From Flectonema sp. DT1601 (lineage: Eukaryota; Euglenozoa; Diplonemea; Diplonemida; Diplonemidae), in NCBI GenBank assembly GCA_964019425.1, contig OZ025813.1:372001-436000 (forward strand): DNA of 64,000 nt, in the 5' to 3' direction. The translations under genes were made by a program, and so were the position numbers. Of the stretch, positions 15,917-26,031 are shown piece after piece. Below the pieces are notes generated by a model. It saw nothing but the letters and a program-made list of their open reading frames with translations, was not told where the DNA came from and did not search any database. Positions within the stretch are counted from its first letter, which is position 1; each line of letters begins with the position of its first letter.

Positions 15917-18900
15917 CTACGTGTCACCTACACAATTCCAAAGTCTCAGGTTGGATGCTTGTTCCATCCACCTGATCAACATCGCTACTGAAGGAAGCCA
16001 GCTGGTGGCAAAGATTGAGCCAAGACTGGCAGGAATGCCGTTGATGAGGATTAGATCACTTGATCGGTCCCATTTGCCTGTCAATGTAGAAAAGCCAAGG
16101 ATTTCATATCTGGCTGCATCGAGTTTCTGTGATGGACAGCCTACGAGTAGGTGGAGTTGGTTGGATGGAGCGCTATGGCAGAATGGACATTTGATGGCTT
16201 TCCGCCAGTTTTGCATCAGTGGATGACACCCCGTTCTAAAATTCGCAATTCTGATTTCATCGCTCCTTTTCATGTCGGGAGGATATTTTATCGCGGCACC
16301 TTTGACGGTGTTTTTATAGCAAGTGTAACCAATTCTGTTCCAAATGTCCTTCGTGATCCCCCTCCTCACTCGGGATTTGTGATAGAAGAAGGATCCTCGG
16401 ATTGGGATTTGAGGGAGGTATCTGTTGTGAGCCGATTTCTTAGCAAGTTCATCAACTTCGTCGTGTGCTTCTATCCCCATATGAGAAGGGATGAATTGAA
16501 GATGTACTTTCATACCGCAGTTCCGTAGGTTCTCGAGGATGCCGAGGGATCTGGTGTTTCTCTGTTTACACCTGCCACCCTTCAACTCGTCCAACAATGA
16601 TTTTGAGTCGGTATAGATTCTGACTGACTTAGTTAGCCCGTCTTTCTGTACCTTCCAGTTTAAGTAGTTTGCCGCATTTTTCAAGGCATGTTGCTCAGTT
16701 CTGTAGCTGCAATCCGCACGCACTAATCTGGTCGCATGAGCACGTTTCTTTCCGTCTCGTGACCTAGCAATGAGAGCCGCGCCTGACGCATTCGAAGAGT
16801 ATGAACCGTCACAGTTGATCACCATGTCCACCGGAGGAAGTGTCGCGTTGTAGGTAAGGAATTTCTCCCTGTCCACTGCGGGATCAGGGGATTTTGTAAA
16901 ACCGCAGCTGTTGCTGATTTGAACATTGTCCGAAGCAATCCAAGGTTTGATAGAGTCAGGTTGAACGATCCCCACACTTTCTAGTTGACCTTCAGAACGG
17001 GGAATGAGGCCACCCCAGAAGCTTCGAGGCGATGCGAGTGAGTTGGTGTCCGGCACCCAGGTCATGGCTTTGTACCTGAAATAGGCAATTTTAGTCTGCT
17101 TTTCGATTTGTCTTTTAAACGGTAAGATGTCGGCTTCCCAAAGGAGCAACTCCCTCGGAGTACATCTGCTGCATCCTGTTACGAGTCTCGCTATTTTTCT
17201 CATCTCGAAGTCGATAGCATCCGTTTTATGCTGGTTGAGCAACCAACCAAAGCTGTCCAGTGCATAGGAAATCCTCGCTGTCACGTACAAGTTTTTAACC
17301 ATCTTTAGGGTCTTGTAGTCCAATTCATATGGCTGGAGGCACTGCAGAAGGGAGATCCCTTTCTTCAGTTCGTCGTGTATTTTCTCTAACTGTTTATCAA
17401 ACCTGAGCCTGTTATCAATGTAAACACCCAGATATTTCACTGAGTCCGTGATCGGCAGTAGGAAGGCAATTTTAATTTTCGCTTTGACATTCATCTCGTC
17501 GTGGATGTTCAACATCAGTAAATCTTCTAATTCTTGTTGAGTCCTGATGGGTTTCCCCTCTACTTCGAGGATCGTTTCACCACTCAGTAAAGTGGGCCTT
17601 GTCGTCGTCGTGTTGATCACGCTGTCTAGATCAAAATAGTCAATATCTAACGAACGTACTTCCAGTGATTTTGAGAATAAGAGTTCGCGGTCGCTAGTAT
17701 CAGTCAGGGTTACTTCTTTCGATTGAATATCCATTTTCAGAGCGCAAGTCTTGGAGACTGAAAGTGCCATGTCATTATCACGGCACCACTTGTCAACGAT
17801 GTCAAGTATTCGTTGAGCGTTTGAGATTGCTTCGTCCATGGTCGAGCCAAATACTGCACAAGCGGTGTCGTCTGCATACAGTGCGGTCAAAGTCGTTTCC
17901 TTCTCTTGTGAGAGAATCTTACACAGATCGTCAACATATATTAAATAGAGTAGTGGGCCTAAGATTGATCCTTGAGGCACTCCTTTTGACAGCGTACGAA
18001 ACTTACTGAAATGTCCATTTGCATCAACTCTGACCTTCCTATTGGTTAGAAAGTCCGTTATCCATCGAACGATGAAGGTTGGGATGCCCATTCTTTGTAG
18101 TTTTGAAAGTAAAATTCGATGGTTAATCCTATCGAAGGCTGCTGTGAAATCGAATGACAAGAAGACTGACCTCCTCCCCTTCGTGTGGTTGTTTACCATG
18201 GCGTCCACCAGAATTGTGATTTGTTCGCAGGTATTTCTGCCCCGTCTGAAGCCAGCTTGAATCGGACTGAGTGCTGAGTTTTCGGTAAGCCAATGCATGA
18301 GCCTGTCGTACACCAACCTCTCAGCCAGTTTGCCAACAACCGAAGTGAGTGTGATTGGTCTGTAGCTTTTAATATCGTTCCGCGGTTTGCCCGACTTGAA
18401 CATCGGTTTGATTAACCCCTGTTTCCAAAGATATGGAACATTGGAGGATCTCCACGAAGAATTGATCACCTTTAATAAACAGTCAACTGCCTTCTGAGAT
18501 AAGTTCTTAAGCATTTCGTTGTGAATACCGTCAGGGCCTGCTGCTTTGCGAGGCTTCAGGTTTTTAATTGCTGCTGATATCTCGGTATCTGTGAAGTCAC
18601 AACAGATGTCCAATTCCAAGTCTTCTTTCTTCAATGAAGGGGCTTCGAGTTTAGCAGCATCCCCATCGGCCACAAAGAGGTCCAGAAATGCTGCAGGTAA
18701 ATCGTTCTCAGATATATTTGATACGCTGATGTCCTTACCAGCGTCCTGTTGGAGTTCTTTAATCTTCTTGAAGGCGAAGTTAAAGTTGTTCCCCTTCCTC
18801 AGTTGGTCTTTCAGGTGACTACCTTTTGATTTTATAGATTCAGGTGAAGAGGTCTTCCACTTACGTCGGCGCTTGCCCTTAAATAAGATTCTCCTCCGCA

Positions 18901-19897
18901 CGTTCCTCGCAGCTACTTCATGTATTATGTTATTTAATAATCCAACATTACCAGTGGCATCATCCGAGAACTTAGCCCTATCAATTCTTCTATCAAGTTG
19001 CTGTCTGAAAGCACTCCAGTTTGTAGATTTGAAATCCCAGACAGTTCGTTTCCTTGCTCCAACTGTTGCTTGAGAGAGGTGAGCCATTGTGTCGAAGATA
19101 GCGAGTAGAGGTCGATGATCCGAGTTATGTTTACTGTCTTCATTTATGATTGAAAATTCTTCTAATACAATTGATCCTTTAAAGAATATAACGTCAGGTG
19201 AGGTACCACCGCCAGGAATGTCGTGTTTGGGCCGAGTTATTTGACCAGGTCTGTTTGCTACGAGAACGTCATTGCGATCCGCCCAATTAAATAATTCTTT
19301 ACCAGATTTGGTTGTCCTGGTAGACCAGACGAGGTTGTGTGCGTTGAAGTCGCCCGCAATAATAGACTTCGTTGTGATCGGAAGATCATCTTCTCTAATG
19401 ATACACCCAGGGGGAGCGTAAACGTTAATAACATTGACACCACCAACATTCAGCATCATAGCTTCGATACCGCTTGTTCTCGAAAACAATTCTTCATCAC
19501 TGATTCCTTGTGAGAAGCATCTCTTTGCCATTATTATAATGCCACCACCTTTTGTATTTCTGTCCTTCCTATATGTATAATAGCCAGGGTGCGAAATGTG
19601 TTCCTTCGACCAGGTTTCCTGTAAGCACAGTACATCCGGCGAGTAGTGAGAAAGGAGTCTTTGAATATAAGACCCCTTCTGACTTATCGATCTACAGTTC
19701 CAGCTCAACACTGAGAGTAACGAATTTTCAGGTCCAGGGTTGCGTTCAACGTCGCCTGCCAGCAGTAATAAACTTCGGGTCAGTTCTTTTTCAGTTTGAG
19801 AGATAGTCGGTGCTGTTACAGTAGTCGGCTTCACCAGAACTTTACTATGATGTGAGTCATTTTTAGAATTTGAAGTTGACGGTGTTCGTTTGTCAAG
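15917..19897 (-). CDS. LINE copy C ORF2: endonuclease, reverse transcriptase and RNase H
   Basis: The frame is open directly after the ORF1 UGA (19898-19900). The 2A motif follows 56 codons later, and no ATG is present in that leader or before the endonuclease core. Domains in order are APE endonuclease (SWNCRS, LQETW, AGDFNAH, SDHRPL), reverse transcriptase (FDFTAAFDR, GVPQGSILGPLL, YADD), RNase H (NCDGSY, TEQHAL, TDSKSL, PSHMGI) and a Cys/His end (CPFCHS...HLLVGCP). The leader between the stop and 2A is Ser/Thr/Lys-rich and unlike the acidic leader of A and B, while the stop context and 2A core are kept. This suggests selection on the recoding signals. Confidence 0.9.
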   Translation of the reverse strand, partial: LDKRTPSTSNSKNDSHHSKVLVKPTTVTAPTISQTEKELTRSLLLLAGDVERNPGPENSLLSVLSWNCRSISQKGSYIQRLLSHYSPDVLCLQETWSKEHISHPGYYTYRKDRNTKGGGIIIMAKRCFSQGISDEELFSRTSGIEAMMLNVGGVNVINVYAPPGCIIREDDLPITTKSIIAGDFNAHNLVWSTRTTKSGKELFNWADRNDVLVANRPGQITRPKHDIPGGGTSPDVIFFKGSIVLEEFSIINEDSKHNSDHRPLLAIFDTMAHLSQATVGARKRTVWDFKSTNWSAFRQQLDRRIDRAKFSDDATGNVGLLNNIIHEVAARNVRRRILFKGKRRRKWKTSSPESIKSKGSHLKDQLRKGNNFNFAFKKIKELQQDAGKDISVSNISENDLPAAFLDLFVADGDAAKLEAPSLKKEDLELDICCDFTDTEISAAIKNLKPRKAAGPDGIHNEMLKNLSQKAVDCLLKVINSSWRSSNVPYLWKQGLIKPMFKSGKPRNDIKSYRPITLTSVVGKLAERLVYDRLMHWLTENSALSPIQAGFRRGRNTCEQITILVDAMVNNHTKGRRSVFLSFDFTAAFDRINHRILLSKLQRMGIPTFIVRWITDFLTNRKVRVDANGHFSKFRTLSKGVPQGSILGPLLYLIYVDDLCKILSQEKETTLTALYADDTACAVFGSTMDEAISNAQRILDIVDKWCRDNDMALSVSKTCALKMDIQSKEVTLTDTSDRELLFSKSLEVRSLDIDYFDLDSVINTTTTRPTLLSGETILEVEGKPIRTQQELEDLLMLNIHDEMNVKAKIKIAFLLPITDSVKYLGVYIDNRLRFDKQLEKIHDELKKGISLLQCLQPYELDYKTLKMVKNLYVTARISYALDSFGWLLNQHKTDAIDFEMRKIARLVTGCSRCTPRELLLWEADILPFKRQIEKQTKIAYFRYKAMTWVPDTNSLASPRSFWGGLIPRSEGQLESVGIVQPDSIKPWIASDNVQISNSCGFTKSPDPAVDREKFLTYNATLPPVDMVINCDGSYSSNASGAALIARSRDGKKRAHATRLVRADCSYRTEQHALKNAANYLNWKVQKDGLTKSVRIYTDSKSLLDELKGGRCKQRNTRSLGILENLRNCGMKVHLQFIPSHMGIEAHDEVDELAKKSAHNRYLPQIPIRGSFFYHKSRVRRGITKDIWNRIGYTCYKNTVKGAAIKYPPDMKRSDEIRIANFRTGCHPLMQNWRKAIKCPFCHSAPSNQLHLLVGCPSQKLDAARYEILGFSTLTGKWDRSSDLILINGIPASLGSIFATSWLPSVAMLIRWMEQASNLRLWNCVGDT
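19730..19756 (-). other. 2A ribosome-skipping motif, LINE copy C
   Basis: The codons encode GDVERNPGP after a Leu-rich LLLLA. The peptide matches copies A and B although several codons differ synonymously, which points to constraint on the peptide. Confidence 0.88.
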
Positions 19898-19900
19898 TCA
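19894..19900 (-). promoter_or_regulatory. Candidate UGA-CUU-G readthrough site, LINE copy C
   Basis: ORF1 ends AAC-UGA followed by CUUG, and ORF2 continues in frame. UGA-C is the leaky part of the context; CUA in A and B is changed to CUU here. Confidence 0.55.
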
Positions 19901-21322
19901 GTTTGAATTATCCATTTCCACATCAGTCGTTTCAGTAGTATCGGTTGGTTCTTCAGCACAGTGTCGCTTCAGATCACCAGATATAACTGGACCCTTGCCC
20001 GGGTTGAAGGTCGGCCCCAATTTGACCGGCTTTTCTCTTTTAGTTTCCATGTTGATTACAAGGTACGCATCTTTACCCATGTCGACGAAGCTTGGTGATG
20101 GAACCGATTCAGAGATTGCAATTAACGTTTTGTTGCCTCCCTTATGAAAACTAGCCACAATTGTGTGACTCCACTTGTATGCGTGCAACAGGTGATCGCT
20201 GATCTGTTGCGTCGTGAACTTCTTAATAGCCAGTGATTTAATTATAAAACGCTGACCAGTCGGCAGTGCGGGTTTCAGAGAATCCCCGAGTGATTCTCTC
20301 ACTTTTTGAGTAAACCCGGGTTGAACTTTCAGCCCAAAGCACTCTCGGAACTTCGTGATGTAGAAGCTACCTTTGATTGCTGAAAGAACTGAAAGTTTGC
20401 CCAGCACCGCTTTGAAGCCCAAGTCCTTAACGAACTGAACTGTGTTCCAAGAGTCTTGGCCATTAGACCAAGATGGGTTTCTGATGAATAGATCTCTCTT
20501 CTCACTGGAGGTGTCGCTGTTGTTGTATTCCAGAATTTCAGAAATTCTGAAGTTTGGCACACGGATCGCCATAGATGTGTGCATATCGCATTTTTTAAAT
20601 CCGAAGGGCGATGTCTTCAGCTCCCACTTTTTAATTAATTCTTTCACCTTAGTGGTGAGAGTGCTCTCTGCTGATTTACTCCAGTCTTGTACGAATAGAA
20701 CTGGGTCCGGCTGTGGTGGCTCGATGGCGTCTTCTCTTGCGGCAGTGAAATCTTTGCCACAAATCGGGGTGACAAATACCCTACGAATGACGCAGGTTCC
20801 GCACTTCTTTACGACTGGAAGTGCGACTGGGACTGTTGTTTTAAACAGTTTAGACTTTGAGATGGCAGTCCAGTCGCCCTTCGTTCGTGTTTGCTTCAGT
20901 GCTTCATAATCAGCCTTTGAGCTGATGAGCACGAGTCCGTCCGCGTTGTTTTTGGAGGCATCGATTGCTTCTGAGAATTTAAGCGTAGGTGTTGCTTTAG
21001 CCCACGCTGCGTGAATGTACCACTCTGGCAGAGTGGGTTTCTTGTTGTTGGTAGTTGGCGTCGGGCCTCCATCATTTCCATCCCTCACCGTGCTCGCCGC
21101 TTCCTGTCGTTGTCCCCCGGACTCCTTCCCCTTCCTCTCTTGCTCTGTCGTCTTTCTCTTTGACGACTCTCCTTGTTTCTCTCCGGAGTCCTCCGTCAGC
21201 TGCTCCAGCACTCTCATCGTGAGAGTCAAAACCCTCCTTCTCTTTTCTTCTCCTGCTAGTCCTTTCTCCACTTCTTGTACTAACCGCATCACATCCAAAA
21301 GCAGCTCCTTACAACTGCTCAT
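19898..21322 (-). CDS. LINE copy C ORF1 protein, function unassigned
   Basis: From the first ATG (21320-21322) this encodes about 474 residues. It is shorter than ORF1 of copies A and B because it lacks much of the Thr/Pro-rich linker and the Pro/Gln-rich C-terminal segment. The helical N-terminus, the conserved core around PDPVLFVQDW and the acidic or Asn-rich end are retained. No known domain is recognised. It is presumed to be the Gag-like RNA-binding protein by position. It ends in UGA in frame with ORF2. Confidence 0.8.
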   Translation of the reverse strand: MSSCKELLLDVMRLVQEVEKGLAGEEKRRRVLTLTMRVLEQLTEDSGEKQGESSKRKTTEQERKGKESGGQRQEAASTVRDGNDGGPTPTTNNKKPTLPEWYIHAAWAKATPTLKFSEAIDASKNNADGLVLISSKADYEALKQTRTKGDWTAISKSKLFKTTVPVALPVVKKCGTCVIRRVFVTPICGKDFTAAREDAIEPPQPDPVLFVQDWSKSAESTLTTKVKELIKKWELKTSPFGFKKCDMHTSMAIRVPNFRISEILEYNNSDTSSEKRDLFIRNPSWSNGQDSWNTVQFVKDLGFKAVLGKLSVLSAIKGSFYITKFRECFGLKVQPGFTQKVRESLGDSLKPALPTGQRFIIKSLAIKKFTTQQISDHLLHAYKWSHTIVASFHKGGNKTLIAISESVPSPSFVDMGKDAYLVINMETKREKPVKLGPTFNPGKGPVISGDLKRHCAEEPTDTTETTDVEMDNSN

Positions 21323-21390
21323 TATAGTTTTATGTCTGTCAGAAAACCCGCACAAAATCGACTCTCACCAGGTAATGGTAGGAAATCAAT

Positions 21391-21486
21391 AAAGTACAGA
21401 AAGTACAGAAGTACAGAAAGTACAGAAGTACAGAAAGTACAGAAGTACAGAAGTACAGAAAGTACAGAAGTACAGAAGTACAGAAG
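21391..21486. repeat. (GTACAGAA)n-type short tandem repeats at LINE 5' end
   Basis: About ten alternating AGTACAGAA and AGTACAGAAA-like units lie at the 5' end of copy C. A single unit of the same sequence sits at the A/B and B/C junctions, immediately next to each poly(A) tail. It could be the preferred insertion target or LINE 5'-end monomers. Confidence 0.8.
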
Positions 21487-21537
21487 TTTTTTCCCTCTTT
21501 TTATTCATATCGGGGTGGGACGTTTTTTTTTTGTGAT

Positions 21538-21584
21538 GAGTTGGCGATTTCGCAAACTATTTTTGTGGAATTAGGGGTTTTCCC
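21538..21584 (-). repeat. Right terminal inverted repeat of Mutator-like element
   Basis: Reverse complement of 657-703 with two mismatches in 47. It ends GGTTTTCCC at 21584, directly followed by the target duplication. Confidence 0.9.
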
Positions 21585-21593
21585 AAAGAAAAA
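21585..21593 (+). repeat. 9 bp target-site duplication, right copy (AAAGAAAAA)
   Basis: Identical to the 9 bases at 648-656 that precede the left inverted repeat. Confidence 0.85.
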
Positions 21594-24500
21594 AAATAAT
21601 TTGGCCAGATTGTTTAGTCAATCTTGTTTTAAGTTTGTTATAGCTAGTTAGGGGTGCTAAAAAAAAAAAAAAGAACCTTAAAAGCCCTCGGAGCTATGCT
21701 TCCCGCACTCCAGGATCAAATAGAGTAGTGTTCATGTCTCTTCACTTTCTTCGACGAGTCTAATACTTGTTTGCATAGCAGAAGCAAACTCGAAAAGCAT
21801 TACCCTTAACGTAGGAATGCAGTAATAGCACAAACCCATACCAATGTCATAGTCGGTAAGCAACTTTTTTTCTTTTCTTTTTCTTGCTAAACTGTAGTGC
21901 GCACACACGATGCTGCCATAAAGCAATAGACCAATAGACTTTTTCGTGTGAAAGACGAGCGGGTGCACAGAGAAAACTCCTCAAAATTTCTTTTGTTCAA
22001 TGTCACTACTCATTTTATAACAAAACGAATTATTTAAATGGAAGAAGAGGACGAGCTAGAATCGTCTGCATAAAATAAGGTGAACTAAATCACACAAAAG
22101 GAATGAAACTGTCCCCAGCCTCTCTTTTTTAACGACTTGGTTGTCTTGAGAGTGCGGCAACAAACATTCAATTTTAGAACAGCATCTTGCGCAACTGTTT
22201 TTTATTTATCAATTTTGAGGCAATCAAATGCATCACCAAGACGCTTCACAAGATACTTCAATGCCGTCTTTTTTACTGAACCTAATTAATGTGTCAAAAT
22301 ATTACCAGAAATGAAAGTGTATATACACTCGGGCACACGCTGCCATCGGACATACACTGTCCTCTGAGAAGTAATTAAACACGTCGGTTGAGTAGTCTAT
22401 GTGTTGGATTGTTACAATGTTCACTAAATGCAAACATTTGAAAATATAAATAAATCGGCTTTGTTTGTGAGAAACGAGTCCATCACAATTAGTGTCCAAT
22501 CGCTCAAAGTGTCTTTACAGGAAAGAGTGGCTGTTTTCCTTAAAGTAAAAACGAGATCCCGAATGATCATCGCTTACAAAGCAGAAGTATTCATCACTAT
22601 CCGTGGTGACTTGAGACTTTCTATCTTCCCTGTTAGGAGGAGGGAGCTCTCATTCTTTTATTCTTGATAATCATCTAGATAAAAAAATTCTCTATTTTTT
22701 TTTTTTTTTTTAAAATCCGATATCGAACAAGTGCAAGAATAGTAATACCGACAAAATTAGAGAAGGTAAACAAATATAGATTCGTTTAAGTGGAAAAGAA
22801 ATCCGATTGCGCCTAGCTGTTGATTGTCTGCATGCCAAAGTTAAGCATATCACTCAATCGAGTGGAAAATGTTTCAACAGTATCATTGGGAGCCTCCAGC
22901 AGGCATTGAACTTATAAGTACACATGCAACACCCAGAAAAAACTGAATAGAGGATGGGATATCAAAAGTTATTTATGCGGCTGTTGAAAACTGATGTCGC
23001 TCTTAACTGAACACAAATGCATTCAACAAGTCAACAATACCTCCGCTTTCTCAACTATGGGTTCATATCCTTCTGAGATTCTCAGAAATAGGAAAGCAAC
23101 CCCCCCGATCTTTTATGAAAATTCAAAAAAAAATTCAAAAAAAAAAAAAAATAATAATAATAATAAAACTTGAAATCTGATAAAGAGAACGGCTGTGCTT
23201 TTGCACCGCATAACATGATGTGAATTACGTTGTCACTTTGCTATGGATACATTGACATTTCTGATGATTTCCTAAAAGTCTTTGGGAAAAAAGGAGAAAA
23301 AAAAAAAAACACAAACACAAACAAACGCTGCATGACAAATAATTACAATTAAGCAACTAGAAAGATAATTCTGCGAAAGAGTAGAGGGAACTAATTTAAA
23401 ATAAAAAAGAAAGGGAAAAAAAAAAAAACCAAAAGGATAATATCCCATGAAGCTGGAGATGGAAGTGTACATGTTTTCCGCAAGCGTTTTTTTTTAACCG
23501 GGAATTCTCAAAGTTATCCCGCGTCAGACACATCTAAACAGGGAACACAAAAAGGAGAAAACTGGTCTTCGAAAACAGAGCAACGAGCGTGAGGTGTAGA
23601 CATTTCGTTTCCCGACCCTTTCACGGGTTTGTCAGGCATACTGTGTGCAGAAATCTACAAACCAACGAACGTAAAGAATTTGTAATTAGATAAGAAAAAA
23701 AACAACGAGAAGGGAAAGTGATGCCAACTATGACAAGCAATCACTGGAAGTGAATACACTGTAATTATCAACCACGAAAGACAATAGCTGTATCGTGATC
23801 TCCAATTGAATGCTATGATGAGTCAGGAATTTAAAGTTCCAGAAAGAAAATATATAAAAAATAAAAAAAAAAAGGGAAAGCGAAAGGGAAAGATACAAAA
23901 AACACAACAAAACAGAAGTCAAAAACAATGGGGAAAGAGAATTTAAAAAAAAAAAAAAAATAAAATAAAAAAACTCCACCAGAAAAGAAAAGGTTTCCAC
24001 CATGTTTAAGGAAGTAAACGTACCGAAAGGATGAATTGTAACTTTTTAAAAGTTAGCACTACTGTAGAAAAATATCCTTAGCTAGGGAAATAGAATTCAA
24101 ACGAGGTTGACCTAGGGTGTTAAAAGAGTAAAAACTAGGCATTATATTAAACTTTCTACTTATACTCTTTTTGAGTCCCTCAAAAGGACAGACAAAGAGA
24201 TTAGTTTTTTCAAAACAAAAAAAAACAAAAAGCAAAGGGAACACGCTTTACTAAAGCATGGGTTCCTTCCTTACTTCTTCAAAAACAAGATTTGCGGTGT
24301 TAGTTTTTCTTTTTCACTTTTTATTATTACTATTTTTTTTTTTTTTCTCGTAAAAATCGAAATATAAAGAAAAGAACAAAATCAAAAAAAAAAAAAAAAA
24401 AATATGCTATGTGATCAACCAAGGTTTGAAGAACCGATGTTAAGTACCGAAAGGACAGAAATGGGTAAGTAATTCGACACTGTATTCTTAAGCGAGGGAG

Positions 24501-24925
24501 GAATAGGTATTTTTAGTTAAGTTAGTTAAAGAAAATAAACAAACGAAGCGATACGATCCACTAAGACTCGTTATCTTCAAGCTTAGTAGAAAATCAATTC
24601 ACCCAACCGACTGGACTCCAATTACACTTACATAGAACTACGCCCACAGCCACCAGTACAAAAACTGTATAACGAATCGACGAGTGACTGCAGTAACGAA
24701 AATGAAATGTTGCACAGGGTTCATTTTCAACGTGTATTGACATGTATAATGCTCATCAGAGGTGACCACTTAGCTCCTAATTTACGTCTCTAGTAAGAGA
24801 GATGAAAGTGGCTATATCTTCCCCATCCACCATGACAATCACCACTGAGCATGGTTTATCGTCTTCCTATAGCAGGAGAGTAGCCTCACAAAAGACTTAA
24901 CGAGATTGACAATTTTTGAGGTAGG

Positions 24926-24957
<32 letters not shown>

Positions 24958-25140
24958 TGAGATAGAAGGAAGCAGAAAATCAGAGTGTAACCATTCAGAT
25001 AGGCTTAAAATTTTATTGATCGCGAACTTTAATACTGGTGCACAGAGAGAAATAAAATAACATTTAATTAGTTATAACATTTATTTACGTGATAAATAAA
25101 CGGGCTCTTTAATCTGAATAGTTTCTTCTCCGACTTGGGT

Positions 25141-25181
<41 letters not shown>

Positions 25182-25513
25182 TTACAAGATTCTAAGAGAA
25201 CAGTCAAATATGTTTATTTTTAGAATGAAAAAAAAAAATAAAAAAAAAAAAAAAATTAAATTAACGGGGGGTAGTGGTTAGACATTTCCGTATCTTCAAT
25301 ACCCAAGAAGGTAATTAAAAATAATTAATCAATAAAAAACGGTTGTCTTTACTTAACAAACTGCTGACAAATTCCACTGCTCTGGTTATCTTAAGAGGCT
25401 ATAGAAAGTTATATAATTAATTGCTGTGTATTTCCGTTCAGTTGATGCTTTTTTTTTTTTTAATAATTATTATTATTCCGTTTTATTTTTGTAGTACGGC
25501 GACGTTGAGATGC
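21594..25513. other. Gene-poor A/T-tract-rich DNA
   Basis: About 3.9 kb without a gene I can support. It holds many A and T runs, including pure A tracts at 24931-24957 (27 nt) and 25143-25177 (35 nt) and a (TAA)n patch near 23150-23166. Open frames are short, low in complexity and lack family resemblance. Tiny spliced exons cannot be excluded. Confidence 0.55.
25143..25177. repeat. 35 nt pure A tract
   Basis: This is one of the longest homopolymer runs in the window. Such tracts punctuate most intergenic gaps here. Confidence 0.9.
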
Positions 25514-26017
25514 TTACTTGCGAGAGTTTGAGTTATATTTTTCAGACACGGTACTAAATTTACCCAATTTACTACTAATATATCCATAAATAGGGTCAGA
25601 CCGAGAGACTAGAGACTCACATGAAGAATCCTCAGTTGACATACTTAAACAGCTGGTTGAGCAACTACTAGGTTGTTTAACTGCTTCACTTGGAAGCAAT
25701 TTCGGACTTCTCGATTTAGAAAAGGTAGAACCAAAGTTTCCTAAATCAACGCTCACTGCTTCATCCATAAAGCATCCTTTGTTTTTCGTCTCACTCTTCA
25801 TGCTGGCTACAGATGATTCTGAGCTAGCTCTGGTATGTATCGAAGATGATCTATCTCTATTTTTAACTATTTTCTTCTCTTCAAGCATACTAAATGCACT
25901 CAAGTCAAATCCTGCTGAAGTCTTTCTCTCTGATTTAGAGCACTTGGAGTAAGGTGACCCGAAACTTGTGAAATTCACCATCGAAGCCTCGTCGAGAGAC
26001 ACACTACCGGATCTCAT
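25514..26017 (-). CDS. Small Ser-rich protein with internal repeats, function unknown
   Basis: Encodes 167 residues, rich in Ser, Lys and Glu. I recognise no domain. A loose repeat is visible: DEASMVNFTSFGSPYSK near the start and DEAVSVDLGNFGSTFSK in the middle, with a weaker SKLGKFSTVSEK near the end. This suggests a tandem short-linear-motif protein, perhaps regulated by phosphorylation. Codon use looks genuinely coding in an otherwise empty A/T-rich region. The ATG at 26015-26017 lies 12 nt after a pyrimidine-rich CCTCCTCCATCACAG, so either this is a complete gene with a very short 5' UTR or it is a downstream exon of a larger gene. The frame stays open up to that AG, so both readings are possible. 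Confidence 0.6.
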   Translation of the reverse strand: MRSGSVSLDEASMVNFTSFGSPYSKCSKSERKTSAGFDLSAFSMLEEKKIVKNRDRSSSIHTRASSESSVASMKSETKNKGCFMDEAVSVDLGNFGSTFSKSRSPKLLPSEAVKQPSSCSTSCLSMSTEDSSCESLVSRSDPIYGYISSKLGKFSTVSEKYNSNSRK

Positions 26018-26029
26018 ATGCTGAGTTCG

Positions 26030-26031
26030 CT
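26030..26031 (-). other. Candidate splice acceptor 12 nt before the 25514-26017 start codon
   Basis: The minus strand reads CCTCCTCCATCACAG, a good pyrimidine tract with terminal CAG. Confidence 0.5.

Larger units (their letters stand above)
15438..21486 (-). mobile_element. LINE copy C: related but diverged family, with a 3' UTR shared with A and B
   Basis: This is a full-length element on the minus strand with the same plan: TTCTGTACT-type repeats at the 5' end, ORF1 (21322 to 19898), UGA, ORF2 (19897 to 15917), 3' UTR and a 19 nt poly(A) tail (15438-15456). The reading frames differ clearly from copies A and B, with roughly two-thirds to 70 percent protein identity by eye in ORF2. Yet about 435 bp of 3' UTR, from 15457 to about 15892, is indistinguishable from theirs. 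Similarity drops abruptly at about 15893. This is a chimera, formed by template switching, recombination or gene conversion. All catalytic motifs are intact. Confidence 0.9.
657..21584 (+). mobile_element. Mutator-like (MULE) DNA transposon, composite, with three nested LINEs
   Basis: The element is bounded by near-perfect 47 bp inverted repeats and flanked by a perfect 9 bp duplication, both hallmarks of Mutator-like elements. It contains one intact MURA-type transposase gene (889-2919) near the left end. Without the LINE block (3168 to about 21486) the element would be only about 2.6 kb, a normal autonomous MULE size, so the LINEs are best read as nested insertions rather than cargo. The high repeat similarity, intact transposase frame and undamaged duplication suggest a fairly recent insertion. 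Confidence 0.87.

Noticed and set aside
3168-21486. LINEs as captured cargo genes of the MULE
   Set aside because: Each has its own poly(A) tail and 5' end in head-to-tail order, which is typical of separate LINE insertion and tandem duplication.
24760-24880. Possible box C/D snoRNA (GATGAAA and CTGA-like motifs)
   Set aside because: The C box does not match the RUGAUGA consensus, and no terminal stem is found.
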